Positions 22,856-37,300 of a stretch of DNA of 64,000 bases are shown here, piece after piece; within the stretch, counting starts at the first letter, position 1, and each line of letters starts with the position of its first letter. The notes below the pieces were generated by a model. The model did no database searches, was not told the origin of the DNA, and worked only from the letters and a program-made list of their open reading frames with translations. This DNA is from Plumapathes pennacea. Taxonomy: Eukaryota; Cnidaria; Anthozoa; Antipatharia; Myriopathidae. The DNA lies in the NCBI GenBank assembly GCA_964036295.1, contig OZ038462.1, forward strand, positions 11,270,440 through 11,334,439, read 5' to 3'. Both the position numbers and the translations under genes were made by a program.

Positions 22856-25800
22856 TTGAGAACATGGTCTATTGTATGTGCGGGCTAAAGTTTAGCGCGA
22901 ACCGTGCTGTGTGCAGTGAAACATTTAGGGCGGTATCTCCATTGATCAATGCTACAAAGAAATAAAGCGAAAGGTTTACTACTTACTGCAAGAATGAACA
23001 TATGGTTTTGCCAAAGATGCACGCGTTTGTAACTTTACGTGTTCTGCAATTGGCTCAGTATGGGAAATGAATATTTAAATGACTGAACAAGTTCCAAGTG
23101 CATGCGATGTATTAAATGCAAGGGTTCACGATCGAACTGTGCAAATCGAGCAGCATTCTTGCCATATCCTTCAATAACGTCTAAAGACGCAGACATTCAG
23201 TGAGTTCTCCACTAAGACATTTGCTAGATTAATCGATATTTCATCTTCCGTTTTTCTACTGCTTTCCAAAAACTGCATACACCCTGATTTCTCTCCGCTA
23301 CTGGAAAGAATGTCTGTATGGACCTATACCTTTGATATTCGTGCGGTCTTCGGCCAAACTCAATTCGAGCTTAACTTTGAAAACAATTGTTTCATGCATT
23401 AATGATTTGGCAAGTATGTTATTACTACATTATTACTGTTCCCATGAAACTGACTATCTATAGAAAGGAGAAGTTATAACCTTTAATCCCTATTGAATTA
23501 TTAATGACCCAGCAGCTTACCAATTCGTTTCGTGCATGAAATAACAGCATTCCATTCCGTTAATCGCACCACGTTTGAAACATTTGGGCTGAGTTCTTCT
23601 CACACGTGCAAGGTAGGTTCAGATGAGTATTTCACATCAGTATTACATTAAAGTCCATCTGTATAGAATGCTTCTGAGAGAAGTTGGCAGAGAAATGTTC
23701 TATGCTATGTTGTAGTTTGCTGACCATAATCAGAAAAAAGATGGAACACCAATCGCAGGGTTTTGTAGTCTGCTTCTACGGTAATTTTTGGTGACAATTA
23801 TCTTGGTTTTCGAATAACAAACCTAAGCAAGAAGTAGAGTTTGATTTTCACATCCTTGTGATTTTTGGAATTTGACGGCCGGTATTTAAGTGCAGTTAAC
23901 TGAACATAAATGATTCATCTGAATGGTTCGGTATCTGTGGGGACTCCTCTAAGCTTTGTGACTTATAGCAGGCGTTTGTATTGATTTCTCATCTTTACTG
24001 CAAGACTTATTTAGAGCTAACATTAGTTTAAATGTCCGATGGTTAAGCTAGAGACAAATCAAGCAATAACTCTCGACGTACTTACACACTTCAGTGAGAA
24101 TTGAGAAAGTTCACGAAATAAAGTTAGGAGGACACGTCGCTCGTAATGATATTGGATGAAAAAATGCATTGTGTGGATAAAGCTAAGGTCAAAGTTGTTC
24201 AACACTAAATTGGCACGACAATCGGACTTTTACGTTTGCCGCCGCTTGTTCACTCTTGCAGAAAGTCCTCGCGGTTGCTATTTATCGTTATTATATACAT
24301 CACGTACATAACTTATTGGTAGTCTATTGGTGAGAAGCCCAAGCAAGAGTTAAGGTTCTAGGATTTCAAAATCGCGCCAATTCGCACAGCGAATAGTACT
24401 TGGTGAACTTCGTTTCATATATGTGCGATACCCATAAGGTCAACCAGCCGTGCTTTATAATTACCGCGCCTTCGCGGTGAGACAGGAAACTAATTGCTTT
24501 TGGGGCTTTTCTCAAATTGAATAAATTAGACCATCTTGCCCCCATTTGAATGATTCGGTAAGAACGGCTGGCCAAAGGCAAATTGTATTGACAAAAATTG
24601 CGAAATTCTTTACCAGGTATATAAAAGGGCCACTATTTCAACTCAGAATGGTATTTTAAAGGGGGGAGGATTGAACGCGGGGGAACATAACCGTGTAAAA
24701 AAATTAACTCCCCCCCCCCCCCCCCCCCTACGCTCTGCATGGCTAACAAACTGCATGAGTGTGTCACGACATTTTCGCCATTTTCTTGCCGTTTTCGCCA
24801 CATATACTGAATAACATTTAGCTGCAGCGGACTATCACAGAAAAAATGTACCATTCAGAAACATTCCGTTGTTTATGCGAAAGGCGGCGGATTAGAATTT
24901 TCTTTCATGGTTTATTGGCTGCTCCCTTTTCTCATGAACATAATATCGTCCAAGAGGCTGCAAAGAAGAACACGAAATGTGCAACGAAGCGAACGAAACA
25001 AAACGAAGCGCTCTGAAACTTGTGACAAAAGAGTGGCAAAGTGACCATATCACCACAAATATTTTTTTGAAATAATGGACTATTTACTTGTTCGGAATCG
25101 TTAGTGCATCAAGCAGCTGAAATTTATTAAAGCAATATGCCACTAGACCCTTGGTAATAGACTATCTAGAACTTTAAAGTCTCTATCAAGTTACGTTCAG
25201 TATTGCCAGTAACTTGATATTTTGCACACGTCACGTAGCAACTATGTGGATTGCATGATGCTCATGTAAAAGTTTGGAAAATGATGACGTCACGCTTTAA
25301 CACTTTATGGGTGCGGATTAAGCTGCAGCAAGTTGCTTCCAAACTTATTTTTGATTCTTTCAGAAGACGTGTCGCTAAAAATGCCAATATGTTCAGCATA
25401 TTTCTTTCAACTGGAGCTTGGTGACGCCCTTGGTTGTTTTATGAAGGAGCCTGTGAACGAGTTTTACACACAATACCCACACCCTCATGCACCCCTCCTT
25501 TGTTTTAGCTTTTTGTTAAAAAGTAAGTACCCGATATGTCTACTGTTGCACAAACTGCAAAGAAGTAATCGATATTCTGGAGGGTATTGACTCCCACCTT
25601 CTCGCCGAGACCCAAACAATCGGACAAGTAAACTTACAAAAGTTTCATACAAAATTCTTGATATTGCAAAGATATCTCCATGCGACAAGAGTAAAATGGC
25701 GATGAAGTAAAACTTTTGGGAGTAGCTCTGATTTGAATGATCCAACAACATCATCATCATCAACTTGACAAACTAGGAATCCGCGATAAATAGCATTAAT

Positions 25801-26090
25801 AGCAATGTTCTACAGTCTCACAAAAGTCTCACATGGGGCACTCACGTATTATAATATAGGGGTTATTACATGGGAAGGAGTACAATACGGCGGAGTATTT
25901 TTACGAGTCGCTTTTATTTTTTCGAACCTGCTTCAGCAGTATTGCACGACTGTTCATGTAATAAATTGTTTCAAACAACAAACGAAGCAGGGCCAAATGC
26001 TTTATCCGAGTGCAAAAAGACGGCGCTTTCGTAAACTTTTCTTGCGAAAATTGATCATGCTAGCTAATAAACCAGTTGGGGTTTCCGTTT

Positions 26091-26180
26091 AGGAAATGAG
26101 TCTCTATTTAGGAAACGAGTCTAAATTGTGGAACGAGCTGTTGGTTTAAGAAACGAGTCTCGATTTAGGAAACGAGTCGA
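26091..26180. repeat. Short tandem GGAAACGAGTCT repeat
   Basis: About four imperfect copies of a 20-24 bp unit containing TTTAGGAAACGAGTCT. Confidence 0.6.
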
Positions 26181-26967
26181 TGGAACGAGGCACATTTAAT
26201 CATCGTGCTTAAATCGAGCACGTTCAATTTAACTAGTCTCGATTCTCAGGAAGCGGGAATGATCCAAAGTCGTGTAATAAAGAATGTCATTTTTATACGA
26301 TATATTATTTTGTTCTATTTTAAATGATTAATGATCAATTACTTTTAGTGTCATTATTGCGTTTAAGGTAGCTGACTATAATTAGAACTAGATGAAACCT
26401 CGATCAACCTTACAAATGTCTCATAGTTCGGGAACGTACTTCAATCGCGTAATTCTGCGGTAGTTGTTCCTTTTCGAAGGTTAAAATCAGGCAACTTTCA
26501 CACTTTCCTTACTGAGTGTGAAACTTCTGAATACGACAGGAAATGTACTTGCAACTTGTGGCTTCTTTTTATGGTGCGTTATTTATGAGTTCGTCTTGAT
26601 TACGTTTGGAAGTTAGCAGGAGTTTGAAAAACCCTTTTGTTCCTTTATAACATTTGAGCAAAGCGTGCAGTTCATTAGTAATATAAGTATCACTGAAAAG
26701 AAAGTTCAACAAGGAAGAACGTGCATGTTATCGCTCACAATTGGGTGGGTAAAGCTACAGAGTCAGGTTATCCTCGTTTCCAGGCTCTTTTCCCTATTAA
26801 ACGTAAAACATTAGTAAAAGCGTGTGCAAAATTGTAAAGGAATCACATCAATCGTGCTGCCGAAGCCGATGGTAACTTGTAAATACAAACTGTCACTACG
26901 CGCCAATTCTACCGACCAGGTTGACTTAGTGTTATTTTAGATCAGGGATTATCAGAGTATTTGTATA

Positions 26968-27110
26968 TGTAATAGGACTATATTCTGTCCAATTTGGAAA
27001 TAATTGGATGAGAAAAATTCCGAGGACTGCGGCCTCGTCCAATTTGGCAGTCAAAGGAATTTTTCGAATTCAACTATTTCCAAATTAGACAGCATGTAGT
27101 CCTGTTGTGT
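26968..27110. repeat. Foldback element beside the broken recombinase ORF
   Basis: Arms AGGACTATATTCTGTCCAAT and the complement-like AATTAGACAGCATGTAGTCC are inverted around a GGACTGCGGCC centre. GTCCAAATTA blocks near 27590 and 27650 resemble its arm sequence, so the recombinase-like ORF may lie inside a larger unit with these ends. Confidence 0.55.
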
Positions 27111-27179
27111 GTTAATTATATTGTATACAAAGAAATAAATAATAATTGCTCGACAAGATTGAGCTTCTACGTACTGGCT

Positions 27180-27540
27180 ATTAGCACACTCGACAGGATT
27201 GCATATCCTTTCTCCTGACCTCGGCATATAATTTAGTCAGTACGGCGTCCAGTTCTTCAACGGGAATGTCCTCCAAGTCTCTTTCTTCCCCGCGTGCAAG
27301 TTTCCACTCGTTGAAAAGATTTAGCAATGTTTAAGTGCTTTTCTTGGTATTTTTGTTTTGATTTTCTTCACTCATCTTCTCCAAATCCCCTTCCGACATA
27401 TTTGGAAACCTGGTGGCTTCCACTTCTTTACTAAAATACCTGTTAAACATCCCCCAAGAAACTTCAAACTCTGCCAACTTTGTAAAATACTCATTTGTCA
27501 ACAATGAACACAGACGTGCGCTGATTGGTGCAATTTTCAT
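27180..27540 (-). pseudogene. Broken Crypton/DUF3504-type recombinase N-terminal fragment
   Basis: A frame starting at 27540 reads through one in-frame stop at about 27331 and stays open to about 27180, roughly 118 residues. The landmark NKNTKKST, followed after the stop by LFNEWKLARG and PVEELDAVLTKLYAEVRRKD, is the arrangement seen in DUF3504/ZMYM/KIAA1958-type proteins: N-terminal SAM-like core-binding domain of Crypton tyrosine recombinases. The catalytic domain is absent. The stop and the truncation indicate a dead transposon relic. Family assignment is from memory of these motifs. Confidence 0.5.
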
Positions 27541-28021
27541 TTTTATTGTTTTCTAAGCATTTTCATTGGCTGAGTCCAAGTGTCCAAATTATTCTCAAAG
27601 TGGATACGCGAGTTTTTTCTGGGGAGAAATCCTATGTAAAGCTGTCCAAATTAATCCTTAATTGGACGGTTTCAAAAATTAAGAATTTAACTTAAAAACA
27701 GTGGTTGCATGTATATGGGATTTCGAATGTATAATATAATTATAAAATTCAATCCAGCGAAGAAACAAGTAACACATTATCTGATGTAGTATCTCAGATC
27801 TCCCCGCAAACTTTGTTTAAAGTACCTTTCAGCTTCAATGTTACTCGGCTCAGAAAACAACGACTAGAAGTACTGCAAGTACAAAATCCGCGCTTGCTTA
27901 CACTGCACACGACACTAAACTTGATTGACATATCGCGCGCGGAAAACGTGTCACTTTGGTCACACAACGTACCGCGATTTAAAAATAATTATTTGCATCT
28001 TTTACTAAGGGAGTTGTATAA

Positions 28022-28162
28022 TAAATAACTTATTATAGGCGTGTAATACGGCTGTATATTTTTACTCATCATTTGTATTTTGGCTCGCCGAAGCGGCTCG
28101 CCAAAATACTGCACGACTCGTAAAAACATACAGCCGTACTACACGCCTAAGTGTCTAATAAG
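28022..28162. repeat. Foldback element with ACGGCTGTAT arms
   Basis: CTTATTATAGGCGTGTAATA at the left mirrors the right end (GTACTACACGCCTAAG, then CTAATAAG). The centre is TTTTGGCTCGCCGAAGCGG. Related half-copies with AATACGGC near a TTACA start occur at about 25857, 33365 and 52565. It lies 150 bp before the ABCC4 start exon. Confidence 0.65.
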
Positions 28163-28310
28163 ATATATATAGCGTTAAAGAACCGTTCAAAATAACCAAT
28201 TTGCAGTCAACTTACATTAATTAAAAGTTAACAATTTATAGGACAACTGTGTGGTGGTAGGTAATCCAATGTTAACATGTGTGTCTTTTTGTTTGTTTTA
28301 GTTTACAGAC

Positions 28311-31300
28311 ATGGTCAATCAGGTTTATGAAAAAGTATCGGAGGGAGAGCACTCTTCAGCAGATCCACAGAAAGAGGCGGGCTTTTGGTCCCTCCTAACG
28401 TTTTCGTGGATGAGCGGCATTTTTCAAACTGGAGCTAAACGTCCACTAAAAGAATCGGATTTTTTTCCTCTTCAAGAACAAGACGACACGAAACGACTGA
28501 CGGAAAAAATTCAGCAGAAATGGGTTTTTGAAAGGAACATTTGCGCAGAATCTGGAAAGAAACCTAGGTTTTGGAGGAGCGTCATCAAAGCTATGTCTTT
28601 CCGACAGTTTGCAGATTCTTTGAGTGGAGGATTGCTGGAATCTGTTTGTCGTATTTTACAACCCTTGTTGCTTGGCTTTCTTGTCTCAGAGTTTATGTCC
28701 AATGAAGACAACAATACTCATTTATTGTACATGACTGCAGCAGCAATGATATTTCTTGACATTGTGAGGAATCTAACTATGCATCGTTACTACTACAATT
28801 TCCATTTGTTTGGAATGAGACTGAGGGCGGCGTTAAAAGGTGTTGTGTACCACAAGGTAAGCTTTGCTTTTACTAGTTCGCTCTGTAGATATGCATTAGA
28901 AGAAAAGTTCTGTGAAATTCGCCAACACTTCGGTTCAAAACTGCTAAAAAGCATTCCAGCTACGGAATTGTGAATTTCACGTCCATTTTCAAGTCTGCGG
29001 GTCGTGTTTTAGTTTTGATTTTAGTGAGAGCGTGTGCCGTGTACTCCCAACGTTTTGGGTGGGAGTGTGCTGTCGGGTATTGAAAACCTTTAGTACAGTA
29101 TATTAATTTCAGAGGAAAATATCTGATTTTAAGACTCCATTTCAGATCTCTATCCCAACATCTTCAGATCTGTATGTCAAAATGTTCGCCATATCTCCTT
29201 CCAGACCAAAGAAGCTAACTTTATACCCTATTTCATACTAAGATGCTTGAAAACGATTTCGCTTGGGCTATAATATGGCTTTATATACAGGGATTAAAGA
29301 ATTGGCGTAGGCTTGTTTTGACGAATTATGTACCGATCAATTCGAAACTTGCACATCCCCCTCCCCCGGGCAACCCCCCGGGCATTTGAACTTTCCAATT
29401 TTTATGGTCAAATTCCCCACCCTCGGGTCAAAACGACTGTTCAAATGCCCCGTTTTAAGGCTTAATTTAGTGGTCAAATTCCCCACCCCGGAACAAAATA
29501 AAGTCATGAAAAACAGATAAACGTCTGACAAATTGACTTGTTTTTGTGAAAGTCACGCTGCGTGCGAACTCGATAGTGGTGAGTTGGCTATTATATTGTT
29601 TCTTCAGCGAATTGTACTGTTCCGATAGTTTAGGAGGAAGTAAATATGAGTGATTTGCAAGACTGAAGCAGATTTATAAACTATATGTATCAATAGTGGG
29701 CAAAGGGAAAAAACTCAACAGGGAATTGACGCGGAGTTGTTGACAAGAAGCGCTGCGACTCGACCTGACGCGCTGAGGCGGAGCGTAAAGTCGCTAACGT
29801 TTTTCTTTAAACCGTACGGTCACAAAATGCATTTATTATATCAAATGATAAGGTTTCAAACCATACCTTGAGCGAAGCAACGCTTTAATGCGAGTTGTTT
29901 TTATCGTAATGGCGCAACATCGGAGATTGATCCTCGATGAATCATGAACGTTGTTCTTAAAACATGCACTGATATGCCTCTCAATTTAGACAAAAACAAA
30001 CACTTAACACACACCGTACGTACAGCTAAACCACTTTTGCGTAATTTGCGTAAGAGGCAGCGAGTTCAAATGTCCCACCCCCCGTGATTGTGGTCAAATG
30101 CTCCACCCCAGGCGAGAGCGGTTGGTCAAATTCCCGCCTCCCCAGGCAAGGGAGGGGGTCAAATGCCCGAGGTATGCCCGAGGGGGGAAATGCCCGGGGT
30201 ATGCCCGAAGGGGGGGGGGGGAGGAGGAGGATGTGCGAGTTTCAAATTGACTGGTACATCATCTACTCTTTATGAAGATCCTGCCACCCTCCGCGTTGTC
30301 CAGACGCCGTGGAAATACGGTTTTCGGCCGTGCGGTCATCTTGCTTTTGAGTCAGCGGTTACTGCACAAAACCGTGGATTCAAGTGCTTTGTAGTTAAAA
30401 GTAGCACTTGTAAAACCTCAAGACTTAGCCAAGAAACTAATTACTAGGACTCGATACTCAACTATAAGTTAGTTCAATGCATTTTCTATAACATATGTTG
30501 TGCACAAGAAAAACGAGGCTTGCACACGATGTGAATTTTACCTCGAATTTTGAAAAGTGACGGAAGTTACGCCAAGAACGTATTTCCACGGTGTTCGTTG
30601 TCCACTATTTGTAACGTGGAAAACTGATATGTTCCTTATATTTTTGTATTCATCACAGATCCTTCACCTTGGTCAGCAAACCTTAAGAGACTTTACAACC
30701 GGCCAAGTGATGAATCTTTTGTCCAATGATGTACAGAGACTACAATTAACGCCGTTGGCAATCTCCTACCTTTGCTTGGGTGTCTTGGATGTGACTATAT
30801 CTGGGTATATCATGTCTTACTTTATTGGTTTCTATGCTTTAGTTGGCATGGCATTCTTCATACTATTTATAGTGCCGTGCTCTGGTTTTCTGGCTTACAT
30901 CGGCGGGAGGCTGAGAAGAAAGACAGCTGCAATTACAGACCAGCGAATGCTTTGGATGAATGAAGTTATTTTCGCCATTCGCACAGTGAAGGCAAATGCA
31001 TGGGAATGGATTTACAGAGACAAGTTGGAAGAAATCCGGAGGTAAGGTGGTTTCATTAGCAGTTTCATTAATGACGTTATGAAATGTGACGTTCTGTTGT
31101 GGCCATGTGGAATGAATTATAAATTCTACACATTAGTGACAGATCGATTAACGCACCACCGGCTTATTTACTCCAACATAGCCTGCGCAACAGGCTTGTA
31201 TTTGTCCGCGTGACTTGAAGACAAGGGACAAGGGCCTGCAACCGTCTTACTTGCAAATGAGTATTTACAATCAGAATCTGATCGTAAAATTCTGATTGGT

Positions 31301-34300
31301 CAATTAGCTGTAGAGTTGACGGCAACGTTCGAAATAAAAAGGAAGCGTGAGCGAATGGGGATTCGAGCCGAGGAAGAAATAAGAACACTTATAAGTTCTG
31401 CAATATCTGTTGGGACAGCCAGCAGTAGTTTTAGTTTTCTACCTTTCCGCGGATATGTTTTTGTAGGAGTTTTTCCGGCAGACATTTGACAACAACAATT
31501 AGCCGATTTAGGAACTTATGCGTGTACACGTATTTGTGGTGGTTGACAGCTAATAACGTCATTTCCGCGCGTGCGCGTTTCTAATTGGTACGTTTCGATT
31601 TGAGTTTTTGACAAATTAATGTGGGCTGGACTGAACGCGTGAGATGTTCACAGATGTGAGATGAAAACAGGCGCTTTTTGTTTTGTTTTACGGCTTCCCA
31701 TTTGCGCGCGCTCCCCGTAAATAAAAGCGCCTGATGGGCAGGCTAACTCCAACATAGTGCTACACATATACTGGAGTCACAAATGAAATAAAAGAATCAT
31801 TAGTCTGCTTGCTTTTGTTTCTTTCAGGCAGGAGATAAATGTCATTCGTAAACAAGGGGCCGTCTTATCGACTTCAGGTGGACTTGAATTTTCCTCTCCC
31901 ACTGTAGCTGTCTTAATATCAGTGACGCTTTTGACACAAACAAGTCACTTGCTGACTCCGGAAAATGTGTTTATGCTCATAGCATTTATGAACTTTCTTC
32001 GATTTTCGCTTACGTTTCGTGGCAGCCTTGGGTTGCGAATTCTGGCGGAGTCGATTATTTCACTCGCGAGAATAGAAAAGTATTTGTTGCTTCCAGATTT
32101 GCCACAATTTAGTGAGACGAGTACTACTGCTGTGGGGAATGCATCAGCAAGAGATGATACCACTGACGTCACAGAATATTACAACGCAAAATCTAGAGGA
32201 AGCAACACTCTTCAAACACACGGAGCTTCGAGTTGCAAAGCTCAACATTCAAACATAACTTGCGCGGTTTGGGGCTTGACACTTCCTGCCAATAAAAGCG
32301 GCGAGAGATACATCCTGCATGACGTGAGTTTGGAAGTCTCGCAGGGCAGCCTTTTAGTGTTGACTGGTTCCATAGGAAGCGGAAAGTCTTCTGTGCTCGC
32401 AGCCATTAATCAAGAAGTCATTTACAGTGGAGGCATTATCTGCCATGGATCTGTCTCATATGTGTCCCAAACTCCCTGGGTCTTTCATGGAACGATCCGC
32501 GAGAACATAATTTTCGAAAATGATTTTGATGAAGAGAGGTTCAAATCAGTCGTTCAAATGTGCGCATTGGAAAGGGATTTTGACAACTTTCCAGACGGTG
32601 ATCAAACAATCGTAGGAGAACGCGGTGTTGTTCTTAGTGGTGGTCAGCAGGCGAGAGTCAGTTTGGCACGCGCAGTCTACGCCGATGCTGACGTGTACTT
32701 GCTGGATGATCCTCTGAGTGCAGTGGACGCCAAAGTCGGCGAGCACATATTCGAGAAATGCATCTGCGGCTTCCTTTCTACCAAGACACGAATCTTTGTC
32801 TCACATCAAGTCAATCACATGAAAGCAGCAGATCAGATTGTTATTCTGTCAAAAGGGAAAGTTCTGGCAAAAGGCAGTTTTGAAAAAATTACGGCAAGTG
32901 GACTGCTTGATACACCTCTTGATACTTACAGGAAATCAATGGCTGACCCGAAGACGCTGTGGCGAGGACTTGGTGAACTGACACAATTGTTGTCGGGAAA
33001 TGCCAACAGAGGTTTGGAAATTCCAGAAGAAGAGAAAATTATCGGCACAGTGTCTTTGAAGCTCTACTGGGAGTATTTCAGGGCTGGGCTGCCAACAGTG
33101 GCAGTAATTGGGCTCTTTGTGCTGTTCGTGTTTGCGCAAGGTAAGTGGTACTGTTGACGCGTGGGTAACCAAGATATCCCATGATCCTTTGCGCGTGCAC
33201 TTGATTGTAACTTGATTGAAATGTGCCTTCTCTAGCTGTATTTTTTGTTGAAAAGCAAAAATGGGGGCCAATTGTTACTAGAAGTATATAAACAAGTCAA
33301 TATTTCAGAATGGTGTTCTACAGGGTAAGAGGTTGAAAGCCTAGGCGGATCTTCTCCGTATAAAAAGAGGTTGTTACACGGGAAGCAGTGCAATACGGCG
33401 AGGTATTTCTAAAATTACGTTTCAATTTTTCGAGCCTGCTTTAGGTGTAAGCTTTGCTTGAGAAAATTGATCAGATAAGCTGATAAACCAGTTGATCTGC
33501 TTCCTGACGAGTGCAATACGCTCCCATGTTTGTACTCGTTTTGGCCTTCGAAGTGCTTTTGGGCTCAAAAACGATCAGCAATTTATCAAACTGCGTATTT
33601 TTGTAATAAAGAGTTACTAATGTTAACCTGTATATTTACTTTATTCTTAGTTTTGCTGGTCGCACCCGATGTTTGGTTGTCCTATTTGGTGGGGAAACCG
33701 AAAGAGGAGCAGTTGAGTAACATAGACCTGGCCATCTATACCGGATTGGTTTGTGCAGGACTTTTCTTTACAATGTTGCGCGCATTCTTCTTCTACTTAG
33801 CATCGCTGAACTCTTCTGAACATCTCCATGACCAAATGGTATTGGCCATCTTGAAGGCTCCAGTGCTCTTTTATGACACAAACCCGGTTGGGCGCATCTT
33901 AAACAGGTTTTCCAAAGACATTGGGTGTATAGACGAGCTTCTGCCCTCCGTTTTCCTCAGTACAATCCAGTTAGGTCTGTTTGGAGTAACCGCTATACTA
34001 CTGCCATCTTTTTTAAATCCGTGGTTGGTGCTGATAGTTGTCCCTGTATGTGTTATCATATTTTATGTTGTCCGTTATTACCTCAAATCCTCCCGAGATC
34101 TGAGGAGACTCGAATCAATATGCCGCAGTCCAGTCTTCTCCCATGTGTCAGAAACCATGACTGGCTTGGACACAATTCGCTCAAGAGGACGTCAAAGAGA
34201 TTTTGTTAAAGAATTTTACAGGTGGGTCACGGCTCAAACATTCAGTACAATAAAGTTGTACTAGTCTTTCTGGGAGGCTTTCTGGGGTTTGATCCTCGCG

Positions 34301-37300
34301 ACGCAATGGGCCCTTTGTCTCAACTAATCACGTGGCATTATCTCCATAACAACGCCATGCGAACCAGTCCTTCCATAGTTACGAACAACCGACACGAGAT
34401 TGTGCGTGATGGCTTTGATCTTTAGGGGCTTCTTTTATGTCTGAAAGCCATTCGCAAAAGTCATTTACCAGAGGATTACAAGATAGTAAGTTGAACATCT
34501 GGAAATTTCCACGTGATTAATTGTGCAAGAGGCCTATTTACGTCAAATCACATAGGGGTAATGAAAAAAGAAGTTATCCACTTGATACTATATATCAGCA
34601 GAATGAATTTAAGAAAGCCATTTTTTATATTTTAATACTCTCCTGGGCCTAATCGCGCGACGCGTTTCTTGGCAGAATACGCAGAACTCACAGATTTCAG
34701 ATTCAGATTCTTTATTCACACTATTGACAAAAATGTAATACGCGGTTTTACAATAATTATTACATAGCATAGTACTTAGCCTGAATACATATATGTTTTA
34801 AGGAAGATTGCGTGAGTCGTCAAAGGAGCAGAGCTTTCGAGTCGACCACCTATAATCAAAATATATACAGGACAAGCTCATTCTAATTTTAAAATAGATA
34901 TTCACAAGTCATATAATTACATGGATTGAGTGTAGAAGAGAAACTAAATAGTTTGAGTACATTAAAAACTCAAGATGATGTAGAGAGTATTCTAGGTTTG
35001 ATTATTGAGCAGATAATTTTTGTAAGATTTCTTAAAGCTTTTAAATGACATTTGTTTAATATCAGAAGGGATTTTTTCCCAAATTCTTGAAGCTAAAGAG
35101 TTAAAAGTTGTTGTCCCATAATTAGTTCTGGCAGTTGGTCTGTAAATATTTTGTCTTGTAGCAAATCTTGTGTTATATGAATGGATTTCTGATACAGGTA
35201 TTATATAGTCATGAAAGATGATAGGGATTTTTGTCTTATCATTTAGGATTTTATCTGTGAGTAATGAAACTTTATGATTTAAGATATCATTTACTTTCAG
35301 AATTTGCAGAAGCTGGTAGTAAGGAGTGGCACTTTCCTTCTTAGTAACAAAAAAAAATACTTCGGATGCAGTTGTTTGGTTGTGTTACAATTTTAGTTAG
35401 TTTAGTTTTATATGCAGTACCCCAGGTCATTAACCCATAATTTAAATATTGGTATATTAAAGTGTAATATAGCTGTGTAAGTATTTTAAGATTAGTGTAA
35501 TGTCTTAATTTGCGATAATTCCAAGGTTTTTTGCTATTTTGTTGCTGACATGTTTTATTTGCATAGCCCAGTTTAAATTTTCATCTATAAAAATACCTAG
35601 ATATTTAATGAATGTTTTACGTCCAATATTACATGTCTTCATACTAATAGTGGCCTTTATCTTGGGTGAAGTAATAAGCATATAATTGTTTTTTTTTAAG
35701 TTGATTAATAGTTTGTTGGCAGCACAGTAATTAAGCACCAGGTTGAGTTCTTCATTAATTACTGTTTCTAGTTCAAGTAGATTGTTACAAGTATAAAATA
35801 TATTGGTATCATCAGCAAAGATGCGAAATAATAGTTTTTTTTAGCAGTTTGGTAAATCGTTAATGTATAATAAGAAAAGTAAAGGTCCTAGTGTGGATCC
35901 TTGTGGAACACCACATCTAACAATCTTCATACTGGACTCGGTATTGCCTACTTTAACATATTGCTTTCTGTCGGTTATGTAGCTTGAGAACCATTCATAA
36001 GGGACTCCACGGATATTGTATTTATCAAGTTTTTTAAGAAGAATGTCGTGGTTGATTGTATCGAAAGCTTTAGAGAAATCAAGAAATATTCCACAAGTGA
36101 TAGATTTTTTATCTATTTCCTTTTGGTTATAGACAAGTCTTTTTAACATTTTGCTAAAGGGAGAGATAATAGCAATAGGTCGATAATTACCAGGTTCTGT
36201 AACAGTGCCAGATTTAAATATAGGTGTTATCCTTGATATTTCCATATATATACTAATTCATCAATCTACCAAACCACTGCTGGTATTGCAACCGTTGATA
36301 TATCTGACCACTTACCAATTTTCTGTATAACTAATATACAGAACTATAATTGGGGGATTCATTGGTCCTCCATTGTATTCTTTTTGGGTTGAGATATTCA
36401 TTTAAAGTATTTTACGTTTAGCAGATACTTAAGCTGTTGTGTTTTCTATTGAACATAGAACTATAATTGGGGGATTCTGACCCAGTAAGTGCTCTGCAGG
36501 CGATCAATAATGTCATTCACTGGCGTCGCCCCAAATATATAGTAGCGTTCGCAAATAAGCGCATATAAGGAAACTATAAAACTTGGACAAGTATGATTCT
36601 CCTTTTCTTTGGTTGGAATGTACTGTTTTACGTCTCGTGCCACCTAGCAACGATTAAATGTTATCAGTCGGCTATGAAAACATTCTCTGTGACTAACTAG
36701 TGTTGCGTTTTCCATATGTTGTATTTCAGGCACCAGAACAGACATAACCAGGTATTCAGCATGTGTTTTGCCGGTGTGCGTTGGATGGGCATCAGAGTGG
36801 GCCTTTTAACTGCATTGTTCACTGGAGCTGTCGCTCTTTTTGCTGTTATTATTTCACAAGATGCAGGTAAGAAGATTGCATTCATTTTTCACGAGGTCAA
36901 TTAGGCTCTTCAGTACTGAAGATCACGTGATCAAAATTTAATTTCACCACGTGACCACACCTCATGCTTTTGGTAGATCTTAAAAAATTTGCATGGGAAA
37001 ATGTGTTGAAAGGTCTTCCCTTACTGTTCCTCACAAAACTTATTATATTTGTTCAAAATGCCGCCCATTTTTAAGTTGTAATGCTACCTATATTAGGAGA
37101 GGACGTTGTTAGATTTCAGCCAGCCGTTCCTCGCGGGCACGTGGGGGGAGCAATTGATCCCCAGGGGGAGTGGGGCGAAAGTTTTTGTGATAGTCGAGTT
37201 GTGTAACGTGTAGGGCGGCGACGGTAATAAACGAAGAGCGAAAAGCGTTTATGACTGCTTATTTGCGTACGATGGAGTTGCTCCAGCAGGAAAGAGAGAA

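Larger units (their letters stand above)
21686..28310. other. Intergenic, repeat-rich; no host gene recognised
   Basis: Between DNAJC8 and the ABCC4-like gene. It contains the duplicated segments, MITEs, a C run (24710-24728) and the broken recombinase-like ORF listed separately. The rest, including 23413-25980, shows no splice-bounded coding segment. The first ABCC4 coding exon follows a TTTTAG acceptor, so an untranslated first exon probably lies in this stretch. Confidence 0.45.
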
